Shown: positions 7,590-18,267, counted from the stretch's first letter. The stretch: 33,314 nucleotides of DNA from Listeria floridensis FSL S10-1187 (GCF_000525875.1 NZ_AODF01000012.1:1-33314), one strand, 5' to 3'. The notes: a model not told the origin generated them from the letters alone. Numbers and translations: made by a program.

Positions 7590-9065
7590 ATGACTTATTT
7601 TATTGGCGTTGATTTAGGAACAAGCTCGCTTAAGATGATCGCTGCAACAGAAGAAGGTGAAATTTTGGCAACTGCGTCAAGTTCTTTTTCGATTATTTCA
7701 GAACAGGTTGGTTTTAGTGAAGAAAATCCAGCAGATTGGCTGACTGCATTTGACCTAGCTTTCATAGAACTGATCGAAAAATTTCCTCCGCTAACAGACG
7801 GACTTGCGGCGATTTCGTTTTCGGGACAGATGCACAGCTTGGTTATGCTAGATCAATCAGGACGTCCGCTACGAAATGCCATTTTATGGAATGATACACG
7901 CACAGCCACCGAAGTAAAAGAATTAACAGCTGAGTTTGGCAAACATTTACTTGGGGTTGAAAAAAATCGAGCACTTGAGGGCTTTACGCTGCCTAAAATT
8001 TTGTGGGTCAAGAAGCATCAACCCGAGTTATGGGAAAAGACATGGAAATTTATGCTACCTAAAGATTACCTGATTTATTATTTGACTGGCCAAGTATTCA
8101 CAGACCGTACAGATGCCTCGGGAACCATCATGTATGATATCAAACGTCATGAATGGGATAGAACTTTACTCGACCAGCTTAAAATAGACGTGACGAAATG
8201 TCCGGATATTCTTCGCTCGACGGATTCAGCCGGAAAGCTCAAGCCAGCCTTACAAGAAAAATTCGGCATCAAGTCAGACGTAGCTGTTATTATGGGCGGG
8301 GCAGATAATGCTTGCGGCGCTCTTGGTAACATCAGCGATCCAAGCGGACAAGCTCTAATCTCAGTCGGCACATCCGGTGTGGTGCTAGCCTATGCGAAGG
8401 ATGTATACGAAGTAACCGGAAAGTATCATTGTTTCAATTCGGCGCTTCCGGAAATGGACTATAAAATGGGCGTTACTTTGTCTGCCGGCTATTCGCTTGA
8501 CTGGTTGAAAAAACTAGTTGCGCCGAGCGAGACATTCCAAGAATTAACATCTGAAGTTGGAGATGTACCTATCGGATCGGACGGTATCACGTTTAATCCG
8601 TATTTATTCGGCGAACGGAGTCCGTATTTCAATCCCCACCTTAGTGCAAGTTTTTCTGGACTCCGAGCGCATCATACGCGAAGGGAATTAGTTCGGGCAG
8701 TACTTGAAGGTGTGGCTTGTTCGCTTCGAAATGTCTATGAAGAAATGGAGCTTGACAAAGGATTTCGTGTATTTCGGATTACTGGCGGTGTAGTTAAAAA
8801 TCGCGACTGGCTCCAGATGTTTGCAGATATTTTCAATGCAGAAATGGAAGTCTTAGAGCTCGATGAAGGACCAGCGTTCGGTGCACTACTTTGTGCGATT
8901 CAATCGGTTACAGGGGTAAAGCCTGGAGAAGTGTTAGCGAAATCGAATGTGCTTAGAGACACATTTATTCCGATAGCAGAAAACGTGGAAGATTATCAAC
9001 AAGTGTATCAAAGGTTTTTAATAGTTAGTCAAATAAATGATCAGTTGAACAGAGAGAAAGGATGA
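7590..9065 (+). CDS. xylB: xylulokinase (FGGY family)
   Basis: This kinase phosphorylates D-xylulose to D-xylulose 5-phosphate, which enters the pentose phosphate pathway. It has 491 residues, full family length. Visible motifs are GVDLGTSSLK (phosphate 1), SGQMHSLVMLD with the substrate-contacting MH, ILWNDTRT, GGADNACGALG, VGTSGVV, FGERSPYFNP and RITGGVVKNRDWLQMFAD. Lyxose isomerase upstream supplies its substrate, so lyxose or xylulose is a probable input. No xylose isomerase gene is in the window. GAGAGGAG precedes the ATG. Confidence 0.9.
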   Translation: MTYFIGVDLGTSSLKMIAATEEGEILATASSSFSIISEQVGFSEENPADWLTAFDLAFIELIEKFPPLTDGLAAISFSGQMHSLVMLDQSGRPLRNAILWNDTRTATEVKELTAEFGKHLLGVEKNRALEGFTLPKILWVKKHQPELWEKTWKFMLPKDYLIYYLTGQVFTDRTDASGTIMYDIKRHEWDRTLLDQLKIDVTKCPDILRSTDSAGKLKPALQEKFGIKSDVAVIMGGADNACGALGNISDPSGQALISVGTSGVVLAYAKDVYEVTGKYHCFNSALPEMDYKMGVTLSAGYSLDWLKKLVAPSETFQELTSEVGDVPIGSDGITFNPYLFGERSPYFNPHLSASFSGLRAHHTRRELVRAVLEGVACSLRNVYEEMELDKGFRVFRITGGVVKNRDWLQMFADIFNAEMEVLELDEGPAFGALLCAIQSVTGVKPGEVLAKSNVLRDTFIPIAENVEDYQQVYQRFLIVSQINDQLNREKG

Positions 9066-9224
9066 ATGTAGCTGCATTGCTTGTTTTCTTTACTTTAATC
9101 TTGTGTATAAATAAAGATACAATTTCAGTATTGATTTCTTGGCGGTCATTCCCAAAATCTGAGGAAAGTGGATTTTTTTCACAAAATAGTCACAGAATTA
9201 TAGATTCTCTCATTCCGTGGTCAG

Positions 9225-9252
9225 TTACAGCTTGGAAAAGAAACTTTAGAAT
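9225..9252 (+). promoter_or_regulatory. weak candidate promoter of the Ig-repeat gene
   Basis: TTACAG and TAGAAT are spaced by 16 bases, ending about 35 bases before the start codon. Just upstream, near 9184-9195, is the sequence AAAATAGTCACA, which recurs before the second Ig-repeat gene. A 79-codon frame at 9062-9301 overlaps all this and looks spurious. Confidence 0.3.
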
Positions 9253-9287
9253 AAGACTGACTATTAAAAAAGGAGGAATTTTTGTAC

Positions 9288-12200
9288 ATGAAAAAGAATA
9301 GAGAGAAAAGGAAACAACTTGTTAAAAAGACAGCGGTTATTTTGGTTGCGGCAAATGTGCTCGCGATGCCACTTGTTACTCAAGTAGCACCTTATACGGG
9401 GAAAGCCTTCTTCTATCCTACATATCCAACGGAGCCGACACAGCCAGAACCGCCAATTCCAACTAAACCGGTTGTTTATCCGGCTAAAGCAGGTCAAACG
9501 ACGGTTAGCGGAACTATTTCGAATGCATCGGCTTATTATCTATCAGTAAATGGTTATATGTACAGCGGTATGCCGATTTCCAATGCTTTTACTTGTTACT
9601 TAACAAAGCCGCTTCAACAAGGCGATGTGATTAAGGTATATGGAACAGGGTCTATGTCCACACAAGGGGAAACGACAACAATTATCGTTGGGCCTGGAGA
9701 TAGTGTGCCTGCCCCTACAATTAGTTCTGTGCTGAGTACCCAAGATTATGTAACAGGAACAGCCAAAGCAGGTTCCACGGTAACGCTCACAATTAATGGT
9801 ACGCAGTACACTGGAGTAGCCAATACTTCTGGAGTTTATCGAATAGGGATTCCAACACAAGCGCCGGGAACGGTGATTTATGCAAAAGCTTCCTTATATG
9901 GACAAACTAGTCCAACCGTGAATACAACAGTAATAAATGGAGACACAACACCACCTAATGCCCCTGTTTTAAACAGCGTGATGGATACAGATAGAGTCGT
10001 TAGCGGGCAGGCAGAAGCAAACAGTACCGTTCGGCTTTATGTCGGATCGACACTTGTCGGAACTGGGACAGCTTCAAACACTGGATATTTCTCCATCACG
10101 ATGAATACTGCACAGCCAGCTGGGACAACTATCACTGCAACAGCGACAGATGCTGCGGGGAACGTTAGTCCTAAAGGTTCTACGGTTGTAAAATCAAGTG
10201 ATACAATACCGCCAAATGCCCCAATTATTGATCCAGTCAAAGACAATCAAACAGTGATAACGGGAACAGCGGAAGCAAATAGCACGGTTAAACTTTATAA
10301 TGGATCGGTTCTTATTGGTCAAACCGTTGCATCTTCTTCTGGATGGTATGCAATTAATATGGGTACTACTTATCCTGCTGGAACAATTCTACGTGCAACA
10401 GCCACAGATGCAGCTGGGAACACGAGTACTTATGGAACTCAAACCGTTGGATCAAGTGTGATCCTCACTGCACCAACAATTGATCCTGCTTCAAGTGGAG
10501 ATAGGGTTGTATCAGGGACTTCTACCCCAAATACAGCTATTATTTTGACGGTCAATGGCGTTAAATATCAAGGGGCAACTGGACCAACTGGTGTATATTC
10601 TGTTTCTGTCCCAGCTTTAACAGCAGGAACATTAATCGAGGCCTATGCACAAAGTGGAACAGAGGTTTCACCGATAACTCGAGCTACCGTAAGTGATGTG
10701 GCAATAAAAACGCCGACGATCAATTCGATAACAAATCAAGATACATCAGTAACAGGAACTGCTGACCCAAATGTGACCATCACAATTAGTGTTCCGGGTG
10801 GTGGAACTTGGACAGGCTATTCAGATGCAAGTGGTAATTATTCCGTTGCGATTTCGCCACAACCAGCGGGAACTGTGATTGAAGCAACAGCGACGAAGAA
10901 TGGTAAAGTTTCAGATAAAGCACGCACAACTGTTATCCAAACGGGAATTGGCACGCCGACGATTAATACGGTGACATCTAATGATACACTTGTCACTGGG
11001 AAAACAGAGCCAAATGCAAGTATTACGCTTAGCATACCGCAAACAGATGGTTCATCGAAAAACTGGACGGGAACAGCAGACTCAAATGGAAATTATACGA
11101 TTATTATTCCGAAGCAAGCAGGCGGAACACTAATCGAAGTTGTAGCTAAGAAAAATGGGTTAACGTCTGAAAAAGCAAGTACAACCGTTGTTCAAACGGG
11201 GATTGGCACGCCGACGATTAATACAGTGACATCTAATGATACACTTGTCACTGGGAAAGCAGAGCCAAACGCAAGTATTACGCTCAGCATACCGCAAACA
11301 GATGGTTCAACAAAAAATTGGACGGGAACAGCTGATTCAAATGGAGATTATGCGATTGTCATTCCAAAACAAGCAGGTGGAACAGCAATTGAGGTTACGG
11401 CAAGTAAAAACGGAATGACTTCTGAGAAGGCAAGTACAACCGTTGTTCAAACAGCGCTGGATACTCCAACAATCAATACGGTTACAAACAAGGATACAGT
11501 TGTGACTGGTAAAGCTGAACCAAATGCTGTAATTAAAGTAAATATCCCGCAAATTACTGGTGGAACAATTACGTGGGAAGGAACATCTGATGCTTCAGGA
11601 AATTATAGTATTATTATTCCGAAGCAAGTAGCTGGAACTCAGATTGAAGTGATAGCTGAAAAAGGTGGACTAGCTTCGCCAAAAAGCTACGACGACTGTG
11701 ATTCAAACAGAACTTTCAGCGCCAACGATTAATGAGCTTACGGATAGTTCAACAACCGTGTCGGGAACAGCTGAGCCGAATGCTAACTTGGAAATTCGGA
11801 TACCGCACCCAAGCGGTGGTGTGATGACTTGGGATGGTAAAGCAGATTCAAACGGTAATTATAGTGTTGCGATTCCAAAACAAGCTGCAGGAACAGTGGT
11901 ACAAGTGATTGCTTCGTTAAACGGCTTGAAATCTCCAGCAGCAAGTCAAACGGTAGTGGATAAAACTGCACCAAATACACCGGTTTTATTCCCAATTGAT
12001 GATCAAGCAACAAAAGCAGAAGGAACAACGGAGGCGTTTGCCAAAGTAGAAATTTCTTCAAATGGAATGAAAATTGCAGAAGGAATGGCTGGATCTGATG
12101 GTAAATTCTCTATTGCGATTCCTGTTCAAAAAGAAGGAAACCAAATTCGAGCAATTGCAACAGATGCATCTGGAAATACAAGTTCACCTGCCCTTGTTAC

Positions 12201-13530
12201 TGTAACTGGGACAGCAATTCAAACGCCGACAATTAATCCAGTTACTGAGGACAGCACGAGTGTGACGGGAACTGCAGCACCGAATGCAGATGTGAAGTTG
12301 AGTGTGCCACAACCTGGTGGCGGTGTCTTGAATTATGATGGAAAAGCAGATGCGAATGGAATTTATTCCATTAACATTGCAAAACAAACGGCAGGAACAG
12401 TTCTGGAAGTTGTGACAACACTTGGATCAAAAACGAGTGCCAAAGCAACAACGACTGTTCAAGCTGGCGCAACAGATTATTATCTGACTGCTCCGGCAAG
12501 TTATACGATTGGTGAGCCAACGATTTCAGGAATGTTCGGCAAGGATATTTCAAAAGTACGTTTGTGGGTAAATGGAAAAGTAGTTGCTCAAGCGACAACG
12601 GATGTACATGGAAATTATACATTCAGCAATGTTAATAAGTTTGTGACGAAAAATTCGGATGTGGTTAATGTTGTTGGTGTGGATAATGCTTATGTTGAAC
12701 GCAATCGCAAAACAGTTACTGTCGTTGGAAATGACATTGTGGATTACAGTTTGACGGTTAATCAAAATCCGTATGTAATTGGAACTTCGACGGCGTTAAC
12801 GGGAACCTATGGACAGGGCATTTCCAAGGTTCGTCTATTTGTTAACGGAAGCGTGGTTGCCCAGGCTACAACTAGTAGTAATGGAACTTATACCTTTACA
12901 AATGCGGCGCAGTTTATTACTTCAAGTGCGGACACGGTTAAGGTAGTTGGTGTAGACGCGCAGTACATTCAACGTGCAGAAAAAGCAGTAACGGTTCAAG
13001 GCTCAGCGGTTACCTACACACTTACGGCTGATCCTTATGCTCTTAATCAAACGAGTTTGACGGGTAAATACAGCTCGAATATTGCGCGTGTGCGTTTGTT
13101 CGTCAATGGCGTAGTTGTTACGCAAGCCCAGACTGATGGGAACGGCAATTATACGTTCCCGAATGCCGGAGCATTGATTAAAGCGGGCGATCGTGTGGAA
13201 GTTGTGGGGGTAGACAGTCGATTTGTAGAGCAAAAACGCATTCAAGTGACGGTCTTGTCTTCCAATATGAACTATACTTTGACTGTGGCTACAAATCCAT
13301 ACACAGTCGGCAGTTCGACAATGATTTCTGGCACATATGGTAAGGATATTGCACGTGTGCGTTTATTCGTAAATGGAGCGGTTGTCACGCAAGCGCAAAC
13401 GGATGGAAACGGAAATTACACGATTCCGAATGCGGCAAACTTTATCAAATCTTCGAGTGATGTTGTAAAAGTTGTAGGAGTAGACAGCTCTTTTGTACAA
13501 CGTGCGGAAAGCGGAGTTACGCTTAGATAA
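9288..13530 (+). CDS. large secreted protein of bacterial Ig-like repeats (frameshifted)
   Basis: The product is probably a cell-surface or secreted adhesin-like protein. The N-terminus is a long signal peptide (KKNREKRKQLVKK, then a hydrophobic core ending near KAFF), followed by a Pro/Thr-rich linker. Next come about twelve domains of 75-87 residues of the type TPTIN..VTG.AEPNA..W.G..D..GNY (bacterial Ig, Big_6-like). Then come four different modules with the pattern VRLFVNG.VV.QA and VVGVD (Big_15-like). The frame breaks at 11732, and removing one A from AAAAA at 11681-11685 restores 1413 residues. There is no LPXTG, GW or WxL anchor at the C-terminus, so attachment is unexplained. ATG 9288 is taken, although TTG 9282 is closer to GGAGG. 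Repeats 7 and 8 are near-identical at DNA level. Confidence 0.85.
10944..11453 (+). repeat. recent 255-bp tandem duplication in the Ig gene
   Basis: Two adjacent 85-codon units starting at about 10944 and 11199 are almost identical in DNA, including long runs such as GATTGGCACGCCGACGATTA. Neighbouring repeats are much more diverged. This indicates recent expansion by recombination or slippage, and repeat number is likely to vary between strains. Confidence 0.8.
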
Positions 13531-13567
13531 GCTACTGTAAAGTAAGTCTAACAAATTGATAGAATAA

Positions 13568-13613
13568 GAAAAACCGATTTTCTGTCCAAATTTGGACAGA
13601 AAATCGGTTTTTT
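13568..13613. terminator. bidirectional terminator between convergent genes
   Basis: A near-perfect stem of about 22 bp (AAACCGATTTTCTGTCCAAA and its complement) is bordered by A-run and T-run. It serves the Ig-repeat gene on the plus strand and the cation transporter on the minus strand. Confidence 0.9.
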
Positions 13614-13630
13614 GATTGAATCAGAGAAAC

Positions 13631-14603
13631 TTAACGTCCATCCCCGTATTCCCAGTCAATCGTGCCATCGACTTCGTCAAATGTAATCACTACATCTGAA
13701 ACACCATTGATCTTGAGGACATCATCTTCGATTCGGTCGCGGATATCATCAATTTCAGCGAGCGTGAGCGAAGCATCAAGCTCCACCTCGGCATCAACAT
13801 GAAAATTGTCCCCTTCTTTAATAACCGTTAGGACTTGAATGTCGTGCACGTCAGGATCGGACATGATGCGCTGCCCTACTTGTAGATGCATACCTTCGTC
13901 GGATTTCCCGATTGCTCCGCCAGCATTATCAAGAAAGACTTCGCCGACTACAACGAACATCAGGATACCGATTAGGATGGATGCGATTCCTTCGGCTTGA
14001 TGGAACGGTGTGAAATGCGAAATTACAACGGCGATTGCTGCAAGGAGGCCGCCAGCTGTTGCGACGGTATCTTCCATGAATACAAGTTTTGTTGCCGCTT
14101 TAGCAGATTTCAAATTCTTCACGGCAGTCGGGATGATTTTCAGACCCGTTGCCGTTTGCCCAGTTTCGTGGACGATTTCTTTCATAGCTTTAACTAAAAC
14201 GGAACCTTCAAGGATCGTACAGGCCAGCAGTACGACTAAGTTGATTAAGAAACCAGTCGATTCGCTTGGATGGAAAATATGCGAGATCCCTTCTTTGATT
14301 GTTTCGTAAGCCATGATGCCGACGACGATGACAGCAAAAAGCAATACGAGATTGACAATGCGGCCGAAACCTTTCGGGAACTTTTTCGTCGGTCTTTTTT
14401 TTGCTGAGTGCAGAACCTGTGAAAACGAAGAGCTGATTAGCTGCATCGCCCAAGCTGTGCAACGTTTCAGCAAACATTGCCACATTTCCCGTGAACATAT
14501 AAGTCGTTCCCTTTACAAGCGAGACGATGCCGTTTACGACTGCCGCTGTGAATGCTGAGGTGTTTCCGTGTTTTAGCAGTTGAAAAAACTCTTTCAAAGT
14601 CAT
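13631..14603 (-). CDS. cation diffusion facilitator family transporter (frameshifted)
   Basis: This membrane antiporter expels divalent metal ions such as zinc, iron or manganese. The restored protein has 323 residues with about five or six membrane segments and a C-terminal cytoplasmic domain (DVHDIQVL, HVDAEVELD, ISDVV-like end). The TM2 metal site is seen in AETLHSLGDAAN, and the TM5 counterpart reads VFMEDTVATAG, with Glu-Asp in place of the commoner His. Removing one T from the T8 run at 14395-14402 joins the two frames at SALSKK. The start could be ATG 14603 or TTG 14597; the latter has better spacing to AAGGA. It faces away from the nos-like operon and may be linked to it by metal handling. 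Confidence 0.85.
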
Positions 14604-14713
14604 TCCTTCTTTCGGTTGATTTCAAAATACTGTTCTTATTTTAGCATGAAAGACATCTGGACTAAAATATAAAAAATTACAAATAGATTAATGGCTCAAC
14701 CGAATTTAAATAT

Positions 14714-14721
14714 GATATAGT
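14714..14721 (+). promoter_or_regulatory. extended -10 promoter of the nos-like operon
   Basis: TATAGT at 14716-14721 is preceded by TGA, forming an extended -10 element about 40 bases before the NosD start. The -35 region is poor. GAAGGGGAG precedes the ATG. Confidence 0.45.
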
Positions 14722-14761
14722 AAAAAGGAATGCATCTTGGTTTTTGAAGGGGAGAATGCAG

Positions 14762-16183
14762 ATGAAAAAGTTGTTGGTGATGCTTGTTTTTCTGAGTGCC
14801 GGTTTTTGGCTTTTCCAGCACAGCTTTTGCTGAAGAAGAAAGTACAGAGAAGCTACAGCAGTTGATTGACAAAGCAGCACCGAACGAGACCATTCGCCTA
14901 AAAGGCATGATTTATCTCGGTCCGGCAAAAGTGGATAAGCCGCTCACGATAATCGGCACAGAAGGTACATACATAGGAAGTTTGGAAAAAGAAAAGCCGG
15001 CAATAGAAATTACGGGTCAAGGTGTAACGCTTGAAAATTTGACAATCATGCTCACGCGTCAAACAGATGATACACCGGCAATCAAAGTTAGTGGAACGAA
15101 ACATCATTTTAAGAATTTAGAGATCAATAGCACTGGACGCGGCATCTTAGCAGAAAAAAACGTCATTTTCCACATTTGAACACTTGAATTTGGAAGGAAT
15201 TGACCGCGAAAAAAAAAGATGACGGAACAGAAAATGAGTCAAATGCAGATTCCTCCGGCGATATGAGCGGTCATGATCACAGCAAAATGACGATTAACAG
15301 CAAACGAAATGAAAAAGACACGACAAGGGAAAACGGAATTGCCCTCTACAATTCGACCGATAATCGCTTTATCAGCAACAAAATCGAGAAGGTTTTGGAT
15401 GGCATTTATATTGAAAAAAGTTCAAGAAATCAATTTTTGAAAAATAAAGTGACAGATTCGCGTTACGGCTTTCATTTGATGTTTTCCGACAACCTCACAA
15501 TTGTTCAAAATGAAGCTTCGCGGAATTTTGTTGGTGCAATGGTCATGGAAACAAGCGAAACAGAAATCAAGGGAAATCAATTTGCAGACAACAAAACGAA
15601 CGTGAATGCAACAGGGCTGCAGATTTACCAATCCGAAAAAACCTCGGTCTCAAATAACCATCTGAGCGGCAATCGTATTGGCATCTCGGTAGAGCAAGCT
15701 GAAAACAATCAGATTACGGATAATCAAGTCGAAAAGAATTTTATCGGGATACGGCTTCTACGTGCAAAAAACAATCAGATCACTTCGAATCAGTTTGTGA
15801 GCAATGTCAGTGATGCAAGCGCAACGTCGAGTTCTAAAAATAAACTTGATGGCAATTACTGGGATAGTGCAGTAAAAGTAGATCGAGATAAAAATGGCAT
15901 AAGCGATTTAGCATTTGAAACGAATCCCTATTTTGCAAGCCTTGCTGAAGAGAATCCAAGTTATCAATTCTTTTTTGGCGCACCAGGGCTATCTATTACA
16001 GAAAAAATGTTGAAAACAGAATCAAAAGAAATCTTAACCGATCAAAAACCAGTGATGACGCTGCAAGAAACGAAAACCGTCAAACAACATTCCAGTTTGT
16101 GGGTATTCGTCATTGCAATTGTGATGATCATTACGAGCAGTTTTATTTTTATAAAGGGGAGAATAACAAATGAAAAAAATTAG
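14762..16183 (+). CDS. NosD-like right-handed beta-helix protein (three frameshifts)
   Basis: NosD proteins are extracytoplasmic partners of the NosFY ABC transporter, best known for maturing copper sites of nitrous oxide reductase. The restored 472-residue protein has a signal peptide ending in AFA, a beta-helix of PbH1 repeats (LENLTI, GIALYNSTDNRFISNKIE, GIYIEKSSRNQFLKNKV and similar), and a C-terminal membrane segment before KGRITNEKN. Three single extra bases break the frame: T5 at 14803-14807, T4 at 15166-15169 and A9 at 15209-15217. Correcting all three gives one continuous protein. A polar insert near residue 160 contains SGHDHSKM, a possible metal-binding patch. It overlaps NosL by 14 bases. 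Confidence 0.8.
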
Positions 16184-16655
16184 TGTAGCTTTAATCGGAA
16201 TTTTGATGCTGGTAGTTCTAGCAGCATGCGGAGGCGGCGTACCAAAGGCGGCCGCAATTGATCCAGACAAGGATATTTGCGAAATCTGCAAGATGGCAGT
16301 GAAAGATAATCAATTTGCCACACAAATCATTTTGGCAGACAAAAAAGTACTAAAATTTGATGATCTAGGCTGCATGGCGCAGTGGCTCAAAGAAAATAAG
16401 GATGAAGATATTGCCGTGAAATACGTTCGCGATTATAAATCGAAAAAATGGATCGATTATGACGAAGCAACATATGTTTACAATGCAGATACGAAAACAC
16501 CAATGAGTTATGGCGTGATTTCTTTTGAAAAAGCACAAGAGGCAAAAGATTTTGCAGCAAAGCATGAAGGCTCAGAAGTGATGACGGCGAAGGAACTGAA
16601 AGACCATAAATTCAAAATGAACAATATGGGCGGCATGAACACACACACACATTAA
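16170..16655 (+). CDS. NosL-like copper-binding lipoprotein
   Basis: NosL is a membrane-anchored Cu(I) chaperone in the nos system. This 161-residue protein has a lipoprotein signal with lipobox VLAAC, then the NosL motif CEICKMAV with the metal-binding Cys and Met. The body has the pattern LKFDDLGCMAQWL and YVRDYKSKKWIDY typical of the family. The extreme C-terminus is rich in Met and His (MNNMGGMNTHTH), which suggests extra metal capture. The start overlaps the NosD end, so the two are co-translated. Confidence 0.87.
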   Translation: MKKISVALIGILMLVVLAACGGGVPKAAAIDPDKDICEICKMAVKDNQFATQIILADKKVLKFDDLGCMAQWLKENKDEDIAVKYVRDYKSKKWIDYDEATYVYNADTKTPMSYGVISFEKAQEAKDFAAKHEGSEVMTAKELKDHKFKMNNMGGMNTHTH

Positions 16656-16663
16656 AAATTGCG

Positions 16664-16690
16664 AGCGGCTTATCATAAAGCCGCTTGATT
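16664..16690 (+). promoter_or_regulatory. intercistronic stem-loop between NosL and NosY
   Basis: AGCGGCTT pairs with AAGCCGCT around a six-base loop, followed by TTGATTTAT. The T-run is weak, so it probably acts as an attenuator or stability element rather than a full terminator. Confidence 0.5.
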
Positions 16691-16708
16691 TATAAGGCAG
16701 GTAACGAT

Positions 16709-17518
16709 ATGTTTCAAATTATGCAACTCGAGCTGAAGACGGCATTTCGGCAAAAAACGATCTATTTGTTTTCGCTACTTTGGATTGTTATTCTAATGTT
16801 TTTATTTATCTTGCAAAGTTCAGTACCGGGCGTATTAAGCTATACGAACACAACAAGTACGATCATGAATCTTGTATTCATTTTAATTCCGCTAATCACA
16901 CTCATTAACGCTGCGCTGTCTCTTTCGGGAGAAAAGGAGAATGGGCAATTCAAATTAATTGGGACTTACCCACTTTCAAACACCAGTTATGTACTTGGCA
17001 AACTTGCCGGTCAAGCGATCGTTCAATGGGTGACCTTCACGTTCAGTTACGGGATAAGCCTTGCGATCGCAACACTGGTCGGGCTCACGCTTGACATCAA
17101 ATGGATTTTCTTTCTTTACAGTTTCGCGATCTTCCTAACCTACTTGTTTCTCCTCATGGGCATCCTAATCGGCTTGTTCAGCAAAAACCGCTGGAGCGCC
17201 CTTTCAATCGCTGTGTTCGCTTGGTTTTTCCTGATCATGTTCTGGCCGACTTTCTTCATCAGCATCCTCAACTTGCTACCTTATGCGGTAGGCGATTGGA
17301 TCGTAAAAGCCGCGATCTTTTTAAACCCAGCTGAATTTTTGCGTCTCGTTTATGTGAGTCAACTTGGCGGCGGAAGTATCTTTGGTCAAAACTACGACAG
17401 CCTAGTTTCAACCTTTTCAACGGGGCTCGGCTGGATGTTTCTCGGCTACTATCTGATCGTCGTGACCGTGCTCAGTGTATTTGCAGGAGATTTCCTGCTC
17501 TTTAAGAGGAGGCGATAA
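16709..17518 (+). CDS. NosY-like ABC transporter permease
   Basis: This is the membrane subunit of the ABC transporter. The protein has 269 residues and about six hydrophobic segments, with the ABC-2 pattern ALSLSGEKENGQFKLIGTYPLS in the first cytoplasmic loop, as in NosY-type permeases. ATG 16709 is chosen because GGCAGG lies upstream; an open frame back to 16685 runs into the hairpin. Its last base overlaps the ATP-binding gene (TAATG), so the two are coupled. The transported substrate of NosFY transporters is not settled. Confidence 0.82.
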   Translation: MFQIMQLELKTAFRQKTIYLFSLLWIVILMFLFILQSSVPGVLSYTNTTSTIMNLVFILIPLITLINAALSLSGEKENGQFKLIGTYPLSNTSYVLGKLAGQAIVQWVTFTFSYGISLAIATLVGLTLDIKWIFFLYSFAIFLTYLFLLMGILIGLFSKNRWSALSIAVFAWFFLIMFWPTFFISILNLLPYAVGDWIVKAAIFLNPAEFLRLVYVSQLGGGSIFGQNYDSLVSTFSTGLGWMFLGYYLIVVTVLSVFAGDFLLFKRRR

Positions 17519-18228
17519 TGTTGCTTGAAATAAAAAGAGTTTCAAAATCTTTCAAACGAAAAACCGCGCTTTACGAAACGACGCTTTCAATCGAAAAAGG
17601 AAGTTGTGTAGCGCTTTGCGGCGGAAATGGTGCTGGCAAAAGTACGCTTATCGACATGCTTGTTACCGCATCGAAGCCGACTTCCGGCATCATTGAAGTT
17701 GACGGTCTCAAATTTTACAAGACGGAAAAACAGCCTTATCTGCAAAAAATCGCTTATATGCCGGATGATTTTGAGTTGCCGCCAGTCATTAAAGTCAAGG
17801 AATTTTTAACTTTTTATGGAAAACTGCGCAAAGTGAGTGCAGAACGAATTGATGACGTTTTAAAACTAATCGAGCTTGAAGATAAAAGAACAGCTTATTT
17901 GACTGAGCTCTCAAAAGGCATGCGCCAGCGAGTACTGCTTGGACAAGCACTATTGTCAGATGCAGACTATATCATTTTAGATGAGCCGACAAATGGCCTT
18001 GATCCATACTGGATTAACCGCTTCATTGAAATCATGCAAACAGAGCTTAGCCGCGGTAAAACCATCGTATTTTCTACGCATATGATGGACGTAGCTGCCG
18101 AGCTTGCTGACCGAGCCATTTTCCTCGAAGGCGGCAAAGTGGTAGAAGATATTACGCTTTCAAAAGAAGAAGAGCATGCAGTCTTGCTTGAAAAACTTCT
18201 TCGCATCCATCGAAGCCAGCATTTATAA
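17518..18228 (+). CDS. NosF-like ABC transporter ATP-binding protein
   Basis: This is the ATPase driving the NosY-like permease. The 236-residue protein has a Walker A motif GGNGAGKST, a Q-loop region around YMPDD, signature LSKGMRQR, Walker B YIILDEPTNGLDP and H-loop FSTHMM. It ends the four-gene set that begins with NosD. The call as a NosF homologue rests on the neighbours; by itself it is a generic ABC-2 type ATPase. Confidence 0.88.
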   Translation: MLLEIKRVSKSFKRKTALYETTLSIEKGSCVALCGGNGAGKSTLIDMLVTASKPTSGIIEVDGLKFYKTEKQPYLQKIAYMPDDFELPPVIKVKEFLTFYGKLRKVSAERIDDVLKLIELEDKRTAYLTELSKGMRQRVLLGQALLSDADYIILDEPTNGLDPYWINRFIEIMQTELSRGKTIVFSTHMMDVAAELADRAIFLEGGKVVEDITLSKEEEHAVLLEKLLRIHRSQHL

Positions 18229-18267
18229 CCTATTCGTTCTAGAATATTTGTAGTTTTGCAAGAGTGT

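Noticed and set aside
9062..9301. 79-codon frame overlapping the xylulokinase stop by ATGA
   Set aside because: It covers the promoter and ribosome site of the Ig-repeat gene, has no family character, and runs into that gene's start in another frame.
10037..10246. Antisense hydrophobic frames within the Ig-repeat gene
   Set aside because: Repeats rich in Thr, Gly and Val codons give long open complements. None has a start context.
10944..11453. CRISPR-like array in the regular repeats
   Set aside because: The period is 255 bp, it is in frame with a protein, and there are no spacers; it is a coding repeat.
14677..14928. Minus-strand frames of 70-83 codons over the nos-like promoter
   Set aside because: They lie antisense to the NosD signal peptide region and have no ribosome site; they are shadows.
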